A DNA stretch of 64,000 nt. Source: Thiotrichales bacterium. GTDB lineage: Bacteria; Pseudomonadota; Gammaproteobacteria; Beggiatoales; Beggiatoaceae. Under the pieces are notes generated by a model. That model saw only the letters and a list, made by a program, of their open reading frames with translations. It ran no database searches and was not told the DNA's origin. The stretch is from contig JADGDE010000010.1 in the NCBI GenBank assembly GCA_016745035.1, positions 79,132-143,131 of the forward strand. The letters are read 5' to 3'. How positions within the stretch are numbered: the stretch's first letter is position 1; each line of letters begins with the position of its first letter. Both the position numbers and the translations under genes were made by a program. Below are positions 1 through 9,149 of the stretch, one piece after another.

Positions 1-342
1 ATAATCTTGACCATCCACAGTTATCGCCATAACTATGTCTACAGTTTTGTTATCTTTACGTTGCGACACAGAAAATTTCTTGGGAATGATGTTTTTCCCT
101 TTGTGAAACCCAGATAGAAACTGACTTAGATTAAACTTTTCCCATCCTGTTTCATGGCCATCAACCTCTCTGATTAAATAGAGAACCATATTGTTCTTAT
201 TGTTCTTACTGTCTGGTGCAATAGAAAAAAACAAAGATCGACCTTCTATTGTTTGTAATGCTTCAAACTGATGTTGAACAGGCATAACAGGTCGAGTTTG
301 TTTATAATTTTTCATTAATTCTGATGAAACTGTTATTGGCAT
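1..342 (-). CDS. Unrecognised protein, N-terminal part only (runs off the left edge)
   Basis: An open frame runs leftwards from an ATG at 340-342 to the window edge, giving at least 113 residues without a stop. A strong Shine-Dalgarno (AAGGAG) sits about 8 bases upstream of the ATG. The protein starts MPITVSSELMKNYKQ and contains a polar, beta-rich stretch with LYLIREVDG and TGWEKFNLS. I do not recognise the family. It begins 55 bases after the stop of the 602-residue gene upstream on the same strand, so the two probably form one transcript. Both are more AT-rich than the rest of the window. Confidence 0.65.
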   Translation of the reverse strand, partial: MPITVSSELMKNYKQTRPVMPVQHQFEALQTIEGRSLFFSIAPDSKNNKNNMVLYLIREVDGHETGWEKFNLSQFLSGFHKGKNIIPKKFSVSQRKDNKTVDIVMAITVDGQDY

Positions 343-397
343 CGTTATTTCTCCTTTTGTTGCCATATTTTCTGCATTTGTTATATATTTTAGACTT

Positions 398-2206
398 TCA
401 ATCTTCTTCTGTATAGATACCATATACAAGCAAATCCCCATTGTCAGAAGATGTGATATCTTTGAAGATAAAAGTTTTGCTACCAGGAAATATGAGTTCT
501 TTAGATTTGTTAATATAAGGGATAATCATAGCTATCATCTCGCCAATAGGAATAAATTTTCCTGCACTATTGAAAATAGTGGACTCTATTGAGTCAAGTC
601 TACTTTGAAGGATAATATCTTTAAATTTTTCATTTATATACACTGAAAGGTCAGGGTTTCCTACTCTATTGATATTAATAACACCAGTCCCAGTAATAGT
701 CATTTGATACTCACTAGTTAAAATAATGTTGGCAAGTGGATCCATCACACTCATGCCTCTAATATCAATGTAAGATTCTTTTTCTTTGTCGTATATGTGT
801 ACATGACCAATAACGTCAACGATTTCGTCAATAACTATTTTGTTTTCAAGAAAATAAATACGACACTGATACTCAACTTGAATATCCTCCATTTTAGAAC
901 CATTAAGAGGATCATCAGGAAAAGACTTACTGGCCATTCTCCCACAAGCGTCTCCTTTAATAACCTCATCATCAACCCACCAGCTTATAGGTGATACAGA
1001 TCTGACTGATGGCTCTTCGAAAGTGAATCCAGCGAGGTACCGAATAGTGTGCATAACCATATACGGACTTAGTGGTATTTGTACATTTTGTACATCAAGT
1101 AACGTTATCAAAGGTTTTAGAAGGGCACCTCCTCTTATCGCCAAGACAGCATCGTAATCTGTTTCCTCTGATGGCTCAACCCAATTCCAGTCAAATGGGG
1201 TAGGTTTAGGCATAGGGTGATTATCAATCATCACTAGATAGTTTAATGTGTACCAATTGTACTTCGTGGTGGGTTGACCATTTCCATCATAATAGGGTGA
1301 TGCTAGCAAAGAAATATCCGTTGGTTTGATGGAAGAAGGAGCCGGGGCGGTTTTTATTGATTCGATTTCGTCTCCTAAATTTTGAGCAGGATAACTTTTT
1401 AATACATCCTCTTCGGTTTCTATTGTTTTTCGTAAAGTAGCAAAACAAGTATCATAAAGAAACTGCTCTAACACTTTATAAACATCGCTAGATACATCTG
1501 ATTTTGGATGAGTCAAAATAGACTTTATAGCTAGTAAATTTAAAGCAAGATATAGATTTTGTAGACTAAATATACTATCTATCTTGATCTTATTTTTTAT
1601 GTTGTCGGGTAATAAAGGTAAGATTTCGTAAGGATTCTCATGTATATCAATCTTCACTTGACCTGTTTTATCTAAGTTGTAAACTTTACGTATCCAACGG
1701 TAACTAGTTTGTCCCTCTGGAATTGCTACAACAATGTCCAATTCTTTAATAAATGAATTATATATAGCATTGGTTGTGCCCTGATCTAGAAGAATTACTG
1801 GAGAGGCCCCAATTTTTTTACATGCTTTGACTCTAAAAGCAAAAACGAAAGAACTATGTTTAACTAACGCATCGGCGATTTTCTTTTGGAGGCTTGTTTG
1901 CTGAGCAGTGTTAGGAATAGAGAAAAGAAAATTTATTGGATTATTTATTTGATGTCCTGCCGTTGAAGCTGTCCGATGTATCTCCCGTTCAATCGTGAAA
2001 CAATCTGCAACTATCGTATCTCCCTTGTGTATATAGCAATGAGAAGTGTTGTCTGAACTAGCGCTTATGATATTTTTTAACTTGGAATTAATAACTTTTT
2101 GTGAAATTGAAGCGACCAAATCATATTTATATAAAGACAGGTTTGATTTCTTTCCACCTAAATATAAAGCAGAATTGCCTGATAGTTTCTCATTATTTAT
2201 CGTCAT
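398..2206 (-). CDS. Unrecognised 602-residue protein, AT-rich, possibly TULIP/P47-like
   Basis: The ATG is preceded by AAGGA at a 6-base spacing, which supports this start. There is no signal peptide and no membrane segment, so a cytoplasmic protein is likely. Two places look alike: LYKYDLVASISQKVINSKL near residue 25 and DYDAVLAIRGGALLKPL near residue 350. Each has the form YD-x-V-x-A-I followed by an amphipathic helix, reminiscent of the repeated start of P47/OrfX-type TULIP proteins. This resemblance is by eye and weak. Codon use is strongly A/T-ending, unlike the genes to its right. A MITE ends about 35 bases upstream of the start, so the promoter may lie in or beyond it. It is probably co-transcribed with the partial gene at 1-342. 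Function is unknown. Confidence 0.7.
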   Translation of the reverse strand: MTINNEKLSGNSALYLGGKKSNLSLYKYDLVASISQKVINSKLKNIISASSDNTSHCYIHKGDTIVADCFTIEREIHRTASTAGHQINNPINFLFSIPNTAQQTSLQKKIADALVKHSSFVFAFRVKACKKIGASPVILLDQGTTNAIYNSFIKELDIVVAIPEGQTSYRWIRKVYNLDKTGQVKIDIHENPYEILPLLPDNIKNKIKIDSIFSLQNLYLALNLLAIKSILTHPKSDVSSDVYKVLEQFLYDTCFATLRKTIETEEDVLKSYPAQNLGDEIESIKTAPAPSSIKPTDISLLASPYYDGNGQPTTKYNWYTLNYLVMIDNHPMPKPTPFDWNWVEPSEETDYDAVLAIRGGALLKPLITLLDVQNVQIPLSPYMVMHTIRYLAGFTFEEPSVRSVSPISWWVDDEVIKGDACGRMASKSFPDDPLNGSKMEDIQVEYQCRIYFLENKIVIDEIVDVIGHVHIYDKEKESYIDIRGMSVMDPLANIILTSEYQMTITGTGVININRVGNPDLSVYINEKFKDIILQSRLDSIESTIFNSAGKFIPIGEMIAMIIPYINKSKELIFPGSKTFIFKDITSSDNGDLLVYGIYTEED

Positions 2207-2240
2207 TTTTATTCCTTAGTCATATTGATTCGGTTATGGT

Positions 2241-2421
2241 CATACAATTACCCACAAGTCATGATATTATATACAAATAAATTGGTTGCATGAATTTCAA
2301 TATTTTCAATCTAATTTTGTAACTTATTGATTTACTGTGATTGCCAAAATAACCTCTCATTTTATGATGACTTGTAAGTGATTGATTTTTGGTTGCCAAA
2401 AAAGATGTGGGTAATTGTATG
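2241..2421. mobile_element. MITE, 181 bp, with 16-bp terminal inverted repeats and 9-bp target duplication
   Basis: The ends CATACAATTACCCACA (2241-2256) and its exact reverse complement (2406-2421) are perfect 16-bp inverted repeats. They are flanked directly by the 9-bp direct repeat GGTTATGGT at 2232-2240 and 2422-2430, as expected of a target-site duplication. A second, subterminal inverted repeat, ACAAGTCAT (2254-2262) / ATGACTTGT (2367-2375), adds to the palindromic character. TTGCCAAAA occurs twice in the right half. There is no coding capacity. The transposase family is not identified; a 9-bp duplication fits several IS families. It fills most of the 310-base gap between the 602-residue gene and livF. 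Confidence 0.85.
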
Positions 2422-2469
2422 GGTTATGGTGTGGATAGAGCTATATGCCCTCTACTCAGGGGCAGATCG

Positions 2470-2500
2470 GTAGGTTGGGCTTCCTTCGTCAACCCAACAC
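2470..2500. repeat. Short palindrome of the GTAGGTTGGG type, 3' of livF
   Basis: GTTGGG (2474-2479) pairs with CCCAAC (2493-2498) around a 13-base loop. On the minus strand this hairpin follows the livF stop by about 20 bases. There is no T-run after it, so it is not a classic intrinsic terminator. From memory, short palindromes built on GTAGGTTGGG...CCCAAC are widespread in filamentous cyanobacteria and large sulfur bacteria. It could stabilise or end the liv transcript. Confidence 0.45.
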
Positions 2501-2516
2501 AATTGCATATTATAAC

Positions 2517-3275
2517 CTAAATCGCCAAATACTCATGCCTTAACTCTTCATTATCCAGCACCTCTTGCGCTGTGCCATCAAACACCAGTTGCCCCATATC
2601 CAAAATCACCGCTCTATCCGCCAATTGTAAAGCAGCAATCGCATTTTGTTCGACGATAATGGTGGTCATGCCCAAGTCGCGGATATTTTCTAAAATCCGT
2701 TCAATCTCTTGCACAATCACGGGGGCTAGGCCTTCATACGGCTCATCTAGCAGCAATAGCTTAATATCACGCGCTAGCGCTCGGGCGACGGCGAGCATTT
2801 GTTGTTCACCACCAGACATGGTGATGGCTTCTTGTGTGCGCCGTTCGGCAAGCCTTGGGAAATGTTCGTAAATTCGCTCAATGCTCCAGCCTTTGGGTGG
2901 GGCGATTTGCGAGAGTATTAGGCTCTCTTCTACCGTCAACCCAGGGATAATCGCCCGGTCTTCGGGAACCAGCGCGATGCCGTGCTGCGAGGCTTGGTAG
3001 GTTTTCATCTCATGCACAGGTTTGTGGTCGAGCCAGATTTCACCATGGCGCATTTGTGGGTCGTCAGTACGGGCGATGCTACGCAAGGTCGAGGTTTTGC
3101 CTGCACCGTTACGACCCAAGAGGGCTAAAATTTCGCCTTCGCGGACATCGAAGCTCACGCCTTGGACGATATAGCTCTCGCCATAGTAGGCGTGTAAATC
3201 CCAGCAGGAGAAGTAAGCGGGTGCGCCGCCTTTGGCTTTATGTGGCGGATTTTTGGGGACTCGTTTGTTACTCAT
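2517..3275 (-). CDS. livF: Branched-chain amino acid-type ABC transporter, ATP-binding protein LivF
   Basis: This is one of the two cytoplasmic ATPases of a HAAT-family importer. Walker A is GRNGAGKTS near residue 55, the ABC signature is MSGGEQQMLAVARAL near residue 153, and Walker B is LLLLDEPYEGLAP. The length (252) is slightly over the usual 235 because of a 20-residue basic N-terminal extension rich in Lys, Pro and Gly. Its ATG lies inside the livG stop (4-base overlap), which indicates translational coupling. It is the last gene of a livH-livM-livG-livF run. The substrate cannot be read from the ATPase; the family imports branched-chain amino acids, urea or amides. Confidence 0.9.
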   Translation of the reverse strand: MSNKRVPKNPPHKAKGGAPAYFSCWDLHAYYGESYIVQGVSFDVREGEILALLGRNGAGKTSTLRSIARTDDPQMRHGEIWLDHKPVHEMKTYQASQHGIALVPEDRAIIPGLTVEESLILSQIAPPKGWSIERIYEHFPRLAERRTQEAITMSGGEQQMLAVARALARDIKLLLLDEPYEGLAPVIVQEIERILENIRDLGMTTIIVEQNAIAALQLADRAVILDMGQLVFDGTAQEVLDNEELRHEYLAI

Positions 3276-4033
3276 ATTTCTGCATTCCCTAAATAAGCTT
3301 CGCGGACTTTTGGATGGCCTTTGATTTCTTCGGGCAGACCATCAACGATGATGCGACCTTGGGCTAAGACGCTGATGTGGTCGGCAAGGCTGAAAACAAC
3401 GTGCATGTCATGCTCGATGATGATTTTGGTCATGCCTGTTTCTTTGATTTCTTTTAACAGCTCAATGGTACGGTTGGTATCGTGTCGCGCCATGCCAGCG
3501 GTTGGCTCGTCGAGCAGCAACAGCCGTGGATGCTGAATCAAACACATGCCCAGCTCTAGGCGGCGTTTGTCCCCGCGTGAGAGGCTGCCAGCGTGGTTGT
3601 TGCGTTGGTCTGCCATGCCAAAGTCCCAGAGGATTTTGGTGGCTTCTTCTTCAATCGCTTTTTCGTTGCGCAGGCTTTTGAAGATGTTGAGCTTAAATGC
3701 GCCATCACGTTTGGCAAAGGCGGGAATCATCAGGTTTTGCAGTAAGGAGAGTTCTGGGAAGATTTCTGGGGTTTGGAATACCCGCACCATGCCCATTTGG
3801 TTAATCTCGTGCGGCTGTTTGCCGGTGATGTTTTTGCCATCAAAGTTGACTGTGCCGCTATCGGGAAATAAGCGCCCGATGCAGACGTTAAGCAAGGTCG
3901 ATTTACCCGCACCATTCGGGCCGATAATCGCGTGGGTTTTGCCTTCTTCGATATTGAGGTTAATATCGCCCAAGGCTTGTAGTCCGCCGAAGGTTTTATT
4001 CACACCTTCGATGTGTAGTACGTTATCTGCCAT
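3272..4033 (-). CDS. livG: Branched-chain amino acid-type ABC transporter, ATP-binding protein LivG
   Basis: This is the second ATPase of the importer. Walker A is GPNGAGKST near residue 38. The signature SLSRGDKRRLELGMCL replaces the usual LSGGQ, with SRGDKR in its place, a variant common among LivG/UrtD proteins. Walker B is LLLLDEPTAGM. The 253-residue length is normal. AAGGA lies 7 bases before the ATG. It sits 3 bases after livM and overlaps livF by 4 bases. Confidence 0.9.
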   Translation of the reverse strand: MADNVLHIEGVNKTFGGLQALGDINLNIEEGKTHAIIGPNGAGKSTLLNVCIGRLFPDSGTVNFDGKNITGKQPHEINQMGMVRVFQTPEIFPELSLLQNLMIPAFAKRDGAFKLNIFKSLRNEKAIEEEATKILWDFGMADQRNNHAGSLSRGDKRRLELGMCLIQHPRLLLLDEPTAGMARHDTNRTIELLKEIKETGMTKIIIEHDMHVVFSLADHISVLAQGRIIVDGLPEEIKGHPKVREAYLGNAEI

Positions 4034-4036
4034 GGT

Positions 4037-5164
4037 TTATTCCTTCGCCGTCGCAGCTTTTTTGGAGAATTTGGCTTGGATGCGTCGTCCGCCTTCCATG
4101 ATGCCGCCCGGTAGGAAAATGATGACCAGCATGAAGAGTACGCCAAGGGTTAAATGCCAGCCTTCACCAACAAAAGGATGGGTGAGGGTGACAACGATGT
4201 TTTCTAGCCAGTCAGGTAAGAAGGCAAATACTTCGTGCAGTGAGGCTTCATTGAAAGCTGAGAAGATGTTCTCAAAGTATTTGATGATACCTGCGCCAAG
4301 CAGAGGCCCGAATAAGGTGCCGACACCGCCGAGAATGGTCATCAAGATGACTTCACCAGAGGCTGTCCATTGCATCCGTTCAGCACCTGCCAGCGGGTCA
4401 GTGACCGCCATCAGCGACCCTGCTAAACCTGCGTACATGCCGGAGATAACAAAGGCGGTGAGTAGGTAGGGTTTGGGGTTGTAGCCGGTGTATTCCATCC
4501 GGGTTTGGTTGGATTTAATCGCTTGTAGTTTCATACCAAAAGGTGAGCGGAAGATTTTTAGCGAGATGTAGAAGCCAATAATGAGCATCACCGCGCAGAA
4601 ATAAAAACCGGAGTAGCCACTCATTTGAATACCAAAAATACTGCTGACCGGTGAGCCTTGGGCTTCGACACCAAAGAGTTTATCCAAGACCCGTGGGTCT
4701 TCTTGGAGTACCCGTAGCCCGGTTTCACCATTGGTAATTGGGGTGAGTACGGAGTACGCCATGTTGTAGGACATTTGGGCAAAGGCAAGGGTCAGAATTG
4801 AGAAGTAAATCCCGGTACGGCGCAGACTAAAAAAGCCAATAACCGCAGCAAAAATGCCTGCAAATATCATCGCTAAGATAACGGCTGGAATCGCATTCAT
4901 ACTCAGGAGTTTGAATGTCCACACAGCGGTGTAGGAGCCAACACCCAAAAAGGCAGCGTGTCCAAAGGAGAGGTAGCCTGTGAGTCCAAAAAGGATGTTA
5001 TAGCCGACAGCAAAAATCCCAAAAATAGCGAATTTTTGTAGCAGGTCAGGATAGCCCGCACCCAGAGGGGCAAGCCATAAGGGCATGGTTAAAACAACAA
5101 GGGTAAATGCTGTTAGCAGCATTGTGTCTTTTTTTGTTGTAGAAGGGTCGATTGATGTATACAT
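4037..5164 (-). CDS. livM: Branched-chain amino acid-type ABC transporter permease LivM
   Basis: This is an inner-membrane permease of 375 residues. It has about ten hydrophobic segments, the family stretch [19 protein letters not shown] near residue 65 and an EAA-like loop, [17 protein letters not shown], near residue 280. A roughly 45-residue polar insertion (near residues 145-185) probably forms a periplasmic loop. The start is tentative because no good Shine-Dalgarno precedes the ATG, and Met15 is an alternative. It pairs with LivH, 16 bases upstream in the operon. Confidence 0.88.
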   Translation of the reverse strand: MYTSIDPSTTKKDTMLLTAFTLVVLTMPLWLAPLGAGYPDLLQKFAIFGIFAVGYNILFGLTGYLSFGHAAFLGVGSYTAVWTFKLLSMNAIPAVILAMIFAGIFAAVIGFFSLRRTGIYFSILTLAFAQMSYNMAYSVLTPITNGETGLRVLQEDPRVLDKLFGVEAQGSPVSSIFGIQMSGYSGFYFCAVMLIIGFYISLKIFRSPFGMKLQAIKSNQTRMEYTGYNPKPYLLTAFVISGMYAGLAGSLMAVTDPLAGAERMQWTASGEVILMTILGGVGTLFGPLLGAGIIKYFENIFSAFNEASLHEVFAFLPDWLENIVVTLTHPFVGEGWHLTLGVLFMLVIIFLPGGIMEGGRRIQAKFSKKAATAKE

Positions 5165-5180
5165 AGTTTCTGCGTCCGTC

Positions 5181-6182
5181 CTAGTCTTTGCCCATTAAAC
5201 CGCGAGGTCTAACCAGTAGAATAACAACCGCCACCAAGTAGATGATGATTTGGTCAATGCCAGGAATGAGGGATTTAATTTCGTTCATGGAGGCAAAAGA
5301 TTGCAATATGCCCAAAAGGAAGCCTGCGGCAACCGCGCCACCGAGCGAACCCATGCCGCCCACAACCACGACCACAAAAGAGAGGACGAGGAAGTCCATA
5401 CCGATATGGTAATCCGGCGGTAGAATGGGGGTGTACATCACCCCTGCAAGCCCTGCGACCACTGCTGCGAGTCCAAAAATAATGGTAAAGCGTTTTTCAA
5501 TATTAATGCCTAAGAGGCCGACCATTTCACGGTTGTGCATCCCCGCTCGGACAACCATGCCAAAGGTGGTCATGTGTAAAAAGGCAAAGACGGCGGCGAT
5601 GATACTAAGTGAGAAACCCAGATAAATTAAACGCCACCACGGATAAACTAAATTCTCACTTAAACCTAAAAATGTGCCGATTTGAGCACTGCCGGAGACA
5701 ATATCCGGGGCTGGGGTCGGGATTGGGTTTGCACCATAGAGGGCTTTGACAATTTCTTGTAAGACAATGGCTAAACCAAAGGTGACCAGAATTTGGTCGG
5801 CATGATCACGCTTATAAAAGTGGCGAATTAAGCCGCGTTCCATAATTAAACCAATCAGTAGCATGATAGGAATGGCGACAATAATCGATATGGGTACGGC
5901 CATATCAATAATCATTGTCCCCGTATCACCCCACCAGAGTTCTAAGTAGGGAGTTTCTTTGTAGGCTTCAAAGAAAGTAATACTTTCATCGCGCACTTTG
6001 GCGGAGATAGTCAGGAGTTTTTGAACACTCACGGCAATAAATGCACCGAGCATAAATAAAGCACCATGAGCGAAGTTGACCACGCCCAGTGTGCCAAACA
6101 CAAGGGTTAGACCTAAGGCAATCAGTGCGTATGCACCGCCTTTATCAAGGCCGTTGAGTAGCTGTAGTAGGATTGTATCCAT
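5181..6182 (-). CDS. livH: Branched-chain amino acid-type ABC transporter permease LivH
   Basis: This is an inner-membrane permease of 333 residues. The family N-terminus is [21 protein letters not shown] and the C-terminal loop [17 protein letters not shown] is conserved. A polar insertion of about 40 residues follows the second hydrophobic segment. It is too short for UrtB, whose members usually carry a long N-terminal extension, so a urea transporter is less likely. It is the first permease gene of the run and starts 23 bases after the PD-(D/E)XK gene on the same strand, so read-through from that gene is possible. Confidence 0.88.
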   Translation of the reverse strand: MDTILLQLLNGLDKGGAYALIALGLTLVFGTLGVVNFAHGALFMLGAFIAVSVQKLLTISAKVRDESITFFEAYKETPYLELWWGDTGTMIIDMAVPISIIVAIPIMLLIGLIMERGLIRHFYKRDHADQILVTFGLAIVLQEIVKALYGANPIPTPAPDIVSGSAQIGTFLGLSENLVYPWWRLIYLGFSLSIIAAVFAFLHMTTFGMVVRAGMHNREMVGLLGINIEKRFTIIFGLAAVVAGLAGVMYTPILPPDYHIGMDFLVLSFVVVVVGGMGSLGGAVAAGFLLGILQSFASMNEIKSLIPGIDQIIIYLVAVVILLVRPRGLMGKD

Positions 6183-6205
6183 TCACAAGTCCAAGGGGTT
6201 AGGGG

Positions 6206-6829
6206 TTAAAGGGAGGAGGGTGATTCGGTATTAACGATATGCTGCAAAATGCTCATCAGTAAGTCGATTTCTTTCACATAATATTCGTCGATATCAATAT
6301 AGGCTTGATTATTTTCAAGTTTGATAAATTTCCATGTCGTGCCGGTGGTGACAATGCCATAAACTGCGGGCAAAGGCTGTCCTTCGCGTTGATTGTATAA
6401 TTGTGCGGCGTATAAGGTCGCGATACATTGCCCTAAACCTTGGATAATGTTTTCTTTTTTCGCCTCGACCACGGCAATAATGGGCTTGCTGATATAAAAC
6501 TGTTCAGGACTGAGGCTAATCATATAATCACACACGCCTTCTAAATCTAGGGCTTCATCAACATTAAAGCGTGTGCCGGAAAAGAGACTGATTTGGTTGC
6601 CTGTCGCTTGCCTAAGTGCAGCGAGGATAGGGGCAATAATCCACTCAGAGCGTGACTTTTCGGTATTAATAGACAAAGCCAGCGGGGAGAATTGTTCCAA
6701 GGTGGTTTTTAAATAGTCACTGATGCTAACTGGGGGGATTTTATTGGGAGCGAACAGGTGTTGGTCTTCAATTAAATGAATATCAAATTTTTCTTTGACT
6801 TCTTTTAGGTTGAATTTGCTGTAAGCCAC
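6206..6829 (-). CDS. PD-(D/E)XK nuclease-fold protein, unknown target
   Basis: This is a soluble 207-residue protein. The core LEGVCDYMISLS followed about 20 residues later by IIAVVEAKK fits the Asp...Glu-x-Lys active site of the PD-(D/E)XK superfamily, close to the HsdR-N-like families frequent in cyanobacteria and sulfur bacteria. It has no helicase or methylase domain and no methyltransferase beside it. The start is GTG at 6827-6829 with only a weak GGA upstream. It sits in the same direction between the sulfatase gene and livH, and a functional link to the transporter is not evident. DNA cleavage is a family-based inference. Confidence 0.7.
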   Translation of the reverse strand: MAYSKFNLKEVKEKFDIHLIEDQHLFAPNKIPPVSISDYLKTTLEQFSPLALSINTEKSRSEWIIAPILAALRQATGNQISLFSGTRFNVDEALDLEGVCDYMISLSPEQFYISKPIIAVVEAKKENIIQGLGQCIATLYAAQLYNQREGQPLPAVYGIVTTGTTWKFIKLENNQAYIDIDEYYVKEIDLLMSILQHIVNTESPSSL

Positions 6830-7018
6830 AATGGAGTCCGGTATTTTTCTTCTTAACTGATGTTACATATCAGATTGACTAAACCAACAATTAATGCATT
6901 TTAGTCATGCTTAATCCCTGTCTTAAGAGTCTATTTTTTAAACCGAGACAGAACCGCCAAATTTACCACATTAAGGCGGCTAACGCACTGATAAAAATTT
7001 AATCACAGACAAATGGTT

Positions 7019-8893
7019 TTAGTTTGTTAACCACTCGAGAGAAAATTGATTTAACATCCATTTGCGTAGAGTGTTGCTCTCAAACTGCTGAGCGGGATTG
7101 CCTTCATTCAACATCACGGTAAATGAATCGTTTTGGCTGGTATACAGCAAATAGTTGGCTTTACGAATTGCGTAAGAAATCGCGGCATTTTTTTCGCTTG
7201 GCTGTAATAAGCTGCGCCCAAGATAATAAGGCGGGCAATCAATACCCATTAAATCCAGCAATGTCGGTGCTAAGTCAATTTGGCTGGCATATTGGCTTTG
7301 ATCTAGGTTAGCGAAAGGACTTAAATCTTTAGCGACAAAAATGAGCGGCAAGCGCCCCATATAATGTTTTTTCTCGCGATTGACCAAGGTTTGATGCGCT
7401 CGTCCACCAAAGGGAACATGATCAGCGGTGATAATAAACAAGGTGTCATCCATCAATTGCTGTTGATGCAATTGCTGAAATAAATCCGCTAGCAGTGAAT
7501 CTGCCCAATGTAAGGCTTTAATGGTTGGCTCTGGGTGGTTTTTAATCGCCTCAGGAAATGTATCTGATTTATTACCAGCGAAGGGCGCTGGCTGGTGTAA
7601 ATCTAAGGTTTTTAAGATTAAAAACTGGGGTTTATCTGGGTTTTTGGCTAAAAAATCCAGACCTTCTTGATAGACGGCATCGTTATTAAAGCCCCAAAAG
7701 AAAGGCAAAGGGTATTTTTTTTCTAAGGTTTCTTTGCCCCACAAGCCGCCCAATTTAAACGCGGATTTAAACTGTCGTAGTTCATCTTCGTAGTGTTCGG
7801 TAATCCCTCGAATCAATAAGCTGTCCATGTCGTAATGTTGTTTAGCAAGACTAAACAGGGTGTCATGGTGATATTGGGCGCTAAATTGTGACCAATACTC
7901 TAATTGCGACATAAACATAGCATTGAGACCGCGACTGGTCGGCATGGCACTGGTGTAGTAATTATCCATGTGCGGGTATTGGCTTAGCAAACTGTCTAAA
8001 AACGGTGTTGTACCAGCAGGGATATTTTTTTGATTATAAAAATGGATAAATTCCGCGTGTAATGATTCAAATACAATCATCACAATTTTTTTATAAGGGA
8101 AGTTTTTTTCTTGAGATTGGGCTTTGCAATTATCCTCTGGCTGATAGCGAAAGCCCTTGTCTTCTAGCCAGTTAGCCTCTTTAGCTGTGTAAGCAACAAA
8201 TGGCTCGGTACTGACATCGGTTTTAATGTTGCTCGCATAAATAAAGCCTTCATCAAGCAGGTTTAAAAAACTTGAAACATTGATTAAATTGAGATTGGTG
8301 TGTTTATCTTGAATAATTTTTTGTTCTAGTTCTTTATTCATTGCATTTGGGTTTTCGACCGTGGCAATTTGATGTTTTTCGAATTTATTCAGGCTTAAAT
8401 TAAGCACCAAGATCACGACAAGTGCAGCCAAAAAAGTGTAATAATGCGCTTTTGAAACGGGGCTTAGATTGCGAATTACATATTTGTATAAAAGAATAAA
8501 AACAATAGGTAAACACAATAAAGTGAAAACCATTTGATAAATGGGGATGGTATAAATAGCCCGCTGAATTGCAGCTAAATTAAAATTAGCAAATACAACC
8601 GCTTGAATGTGTTCATAGGTGTAATAAAAATACACCACATCAGCGATGATGAGTAGGCAAAGAAAAATATAAGTCAGTGATAAAAACGCGCTGGTGAGTT
8701 TGGAGACGCGCAAACTAAAGAGGATATAAAAAGCAAATAAAACCAGTGTATCTAATAAAACCCCATGAATAACATACCAGACAAGTTCAAATGAGGCTGA
8801 AAAAGATAATAATTGTGCTAAATAAATTTTAGCGCTGAGGGATAAGAGTACAAAAATAAGAACAATAAATAGAACTGGAATTTTTTTTAGCAT
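7019..8893 (-). CDS. Membrane sulfatase-family protein (LtaS/phosphoethanolamine-transferase-like)
   Basis: The first 180 residues contain five hydrophobic segments. A periplasmic alkaline-phosphatase-superfamily domain follows. Metal and catalytic motifs visible are VFESLHAEF near residue 270, the nucleophile region MPTSRGLN with Thr near residue 318, and the C-terminal metal site ITADHVPFGGRAH near residue 490. The architecture and the Thr nucleophile match LtaS-type or OpgB/EptA-type transferases that move phosphoglycerol or phosphoethanolamine onto envelope glycans. The true donor and acceptor are not known. No Shine-Dalgarno is apparent. It separates the binding-protein gene from the rest of the liv genes. 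Confidence 0.8.
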   Translation of the reverse strand: MLKKIPVLFIVLIFVLLSLSAKIYLAQLLSFSASFELVWYVIHGVLLDTLVLFAFYILFSLRVSKLTSAFLSLTYIFLCLLIIADVVYFYYTYEHIQAVVFANFNLAAIQRAIYTIPIYQMVFTLLCLPIVFILLYKYVIRNLSPVSKAHYYTFLAALVVILVLNLSLNKFEKHQIATVENPNAMNKELEQKIIQDKHTNLNLINVSSFLNLLDEGFIYASNIKTDVSTEPFVAYTAKEANWLEDKGFRYQPEDNCKAQSQEKNFPYKKIVMIVFESLHAEFIHFYNQKNIPAGTTPFLDSLLSQYPHMDNYYTSAMPTSRGLNAMFMSQLEYWSQFSAQYHHDTLFSLAKQHYDMDSLLIRGITEHYEDELRQFKSAFKLGGLWGKETLEKKYPLPFFWGFNNDAVYQEGLDFLAKNPDKPQFLILKTLDLHQPAPFAGNKSDTFPEAIKNHPEPTIKALHWADSLLADLFQQLHQQQLMDDTLFIITADHVPFGGRAHQTLVNREKKHYMGRLPLIFVAKDLSPFANLDQSQYASQIDLAPTLLDLMGIDCPPYYLGRSLLQPSEKNAAISYAIRKANYLLYTSQNDSFTVMLNEGNPAQQFESNTLRKWMLNQFSLEWLTN

Positions 8894-9096
8894 GTTTTAT
8901 TTTTTGTAATCTGTGTGGGCAATAGCATAAGGCACCATTTTGACAAAGGGGAATTGATAAGTGTTTATGGGTTATTTTTCAGAGGAAAATGCTATATCCA
9001 CAACGTGTTCATATCCTCAAAGATTTACTCATTTACTTTCGAATCGGATATTTGTACTTAAAGGAAGGCTAGGTATTAGCAGATGAAAGCAGGGAA

Positions 9097-9122
9097 AGAT
9101 GTTGCTCGATAGAGCAACATCT
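9097..9122 (-). terminator. Intrinsic terminator after the ABC binding-protein gene
   Basis: A perfect 11-bp stem (AGATGTTGCTC / GAGCAACATCT) with a 4-base loop lies 28 bases beyond the stop of the binding-protein gene. On the minus strand it is followed by TTTCCCT, a short T-run. It ends the binding-protein transcript and suggests that the sulfatase gene downstream has its own promoter in 8894-9096. Confidence 0.75.
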
Positions 9123-9149
9123 CATCGGATCGAAGTCCGACGCGCCTAA

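Noticed and set aside
6858..6998. Possible fourth copy of the 130-bp TIR family (CTGATGTTAC at 6860)
   Set aside because: Only ten bases of the end match and the internal blocks do not align, so it is probably chance.
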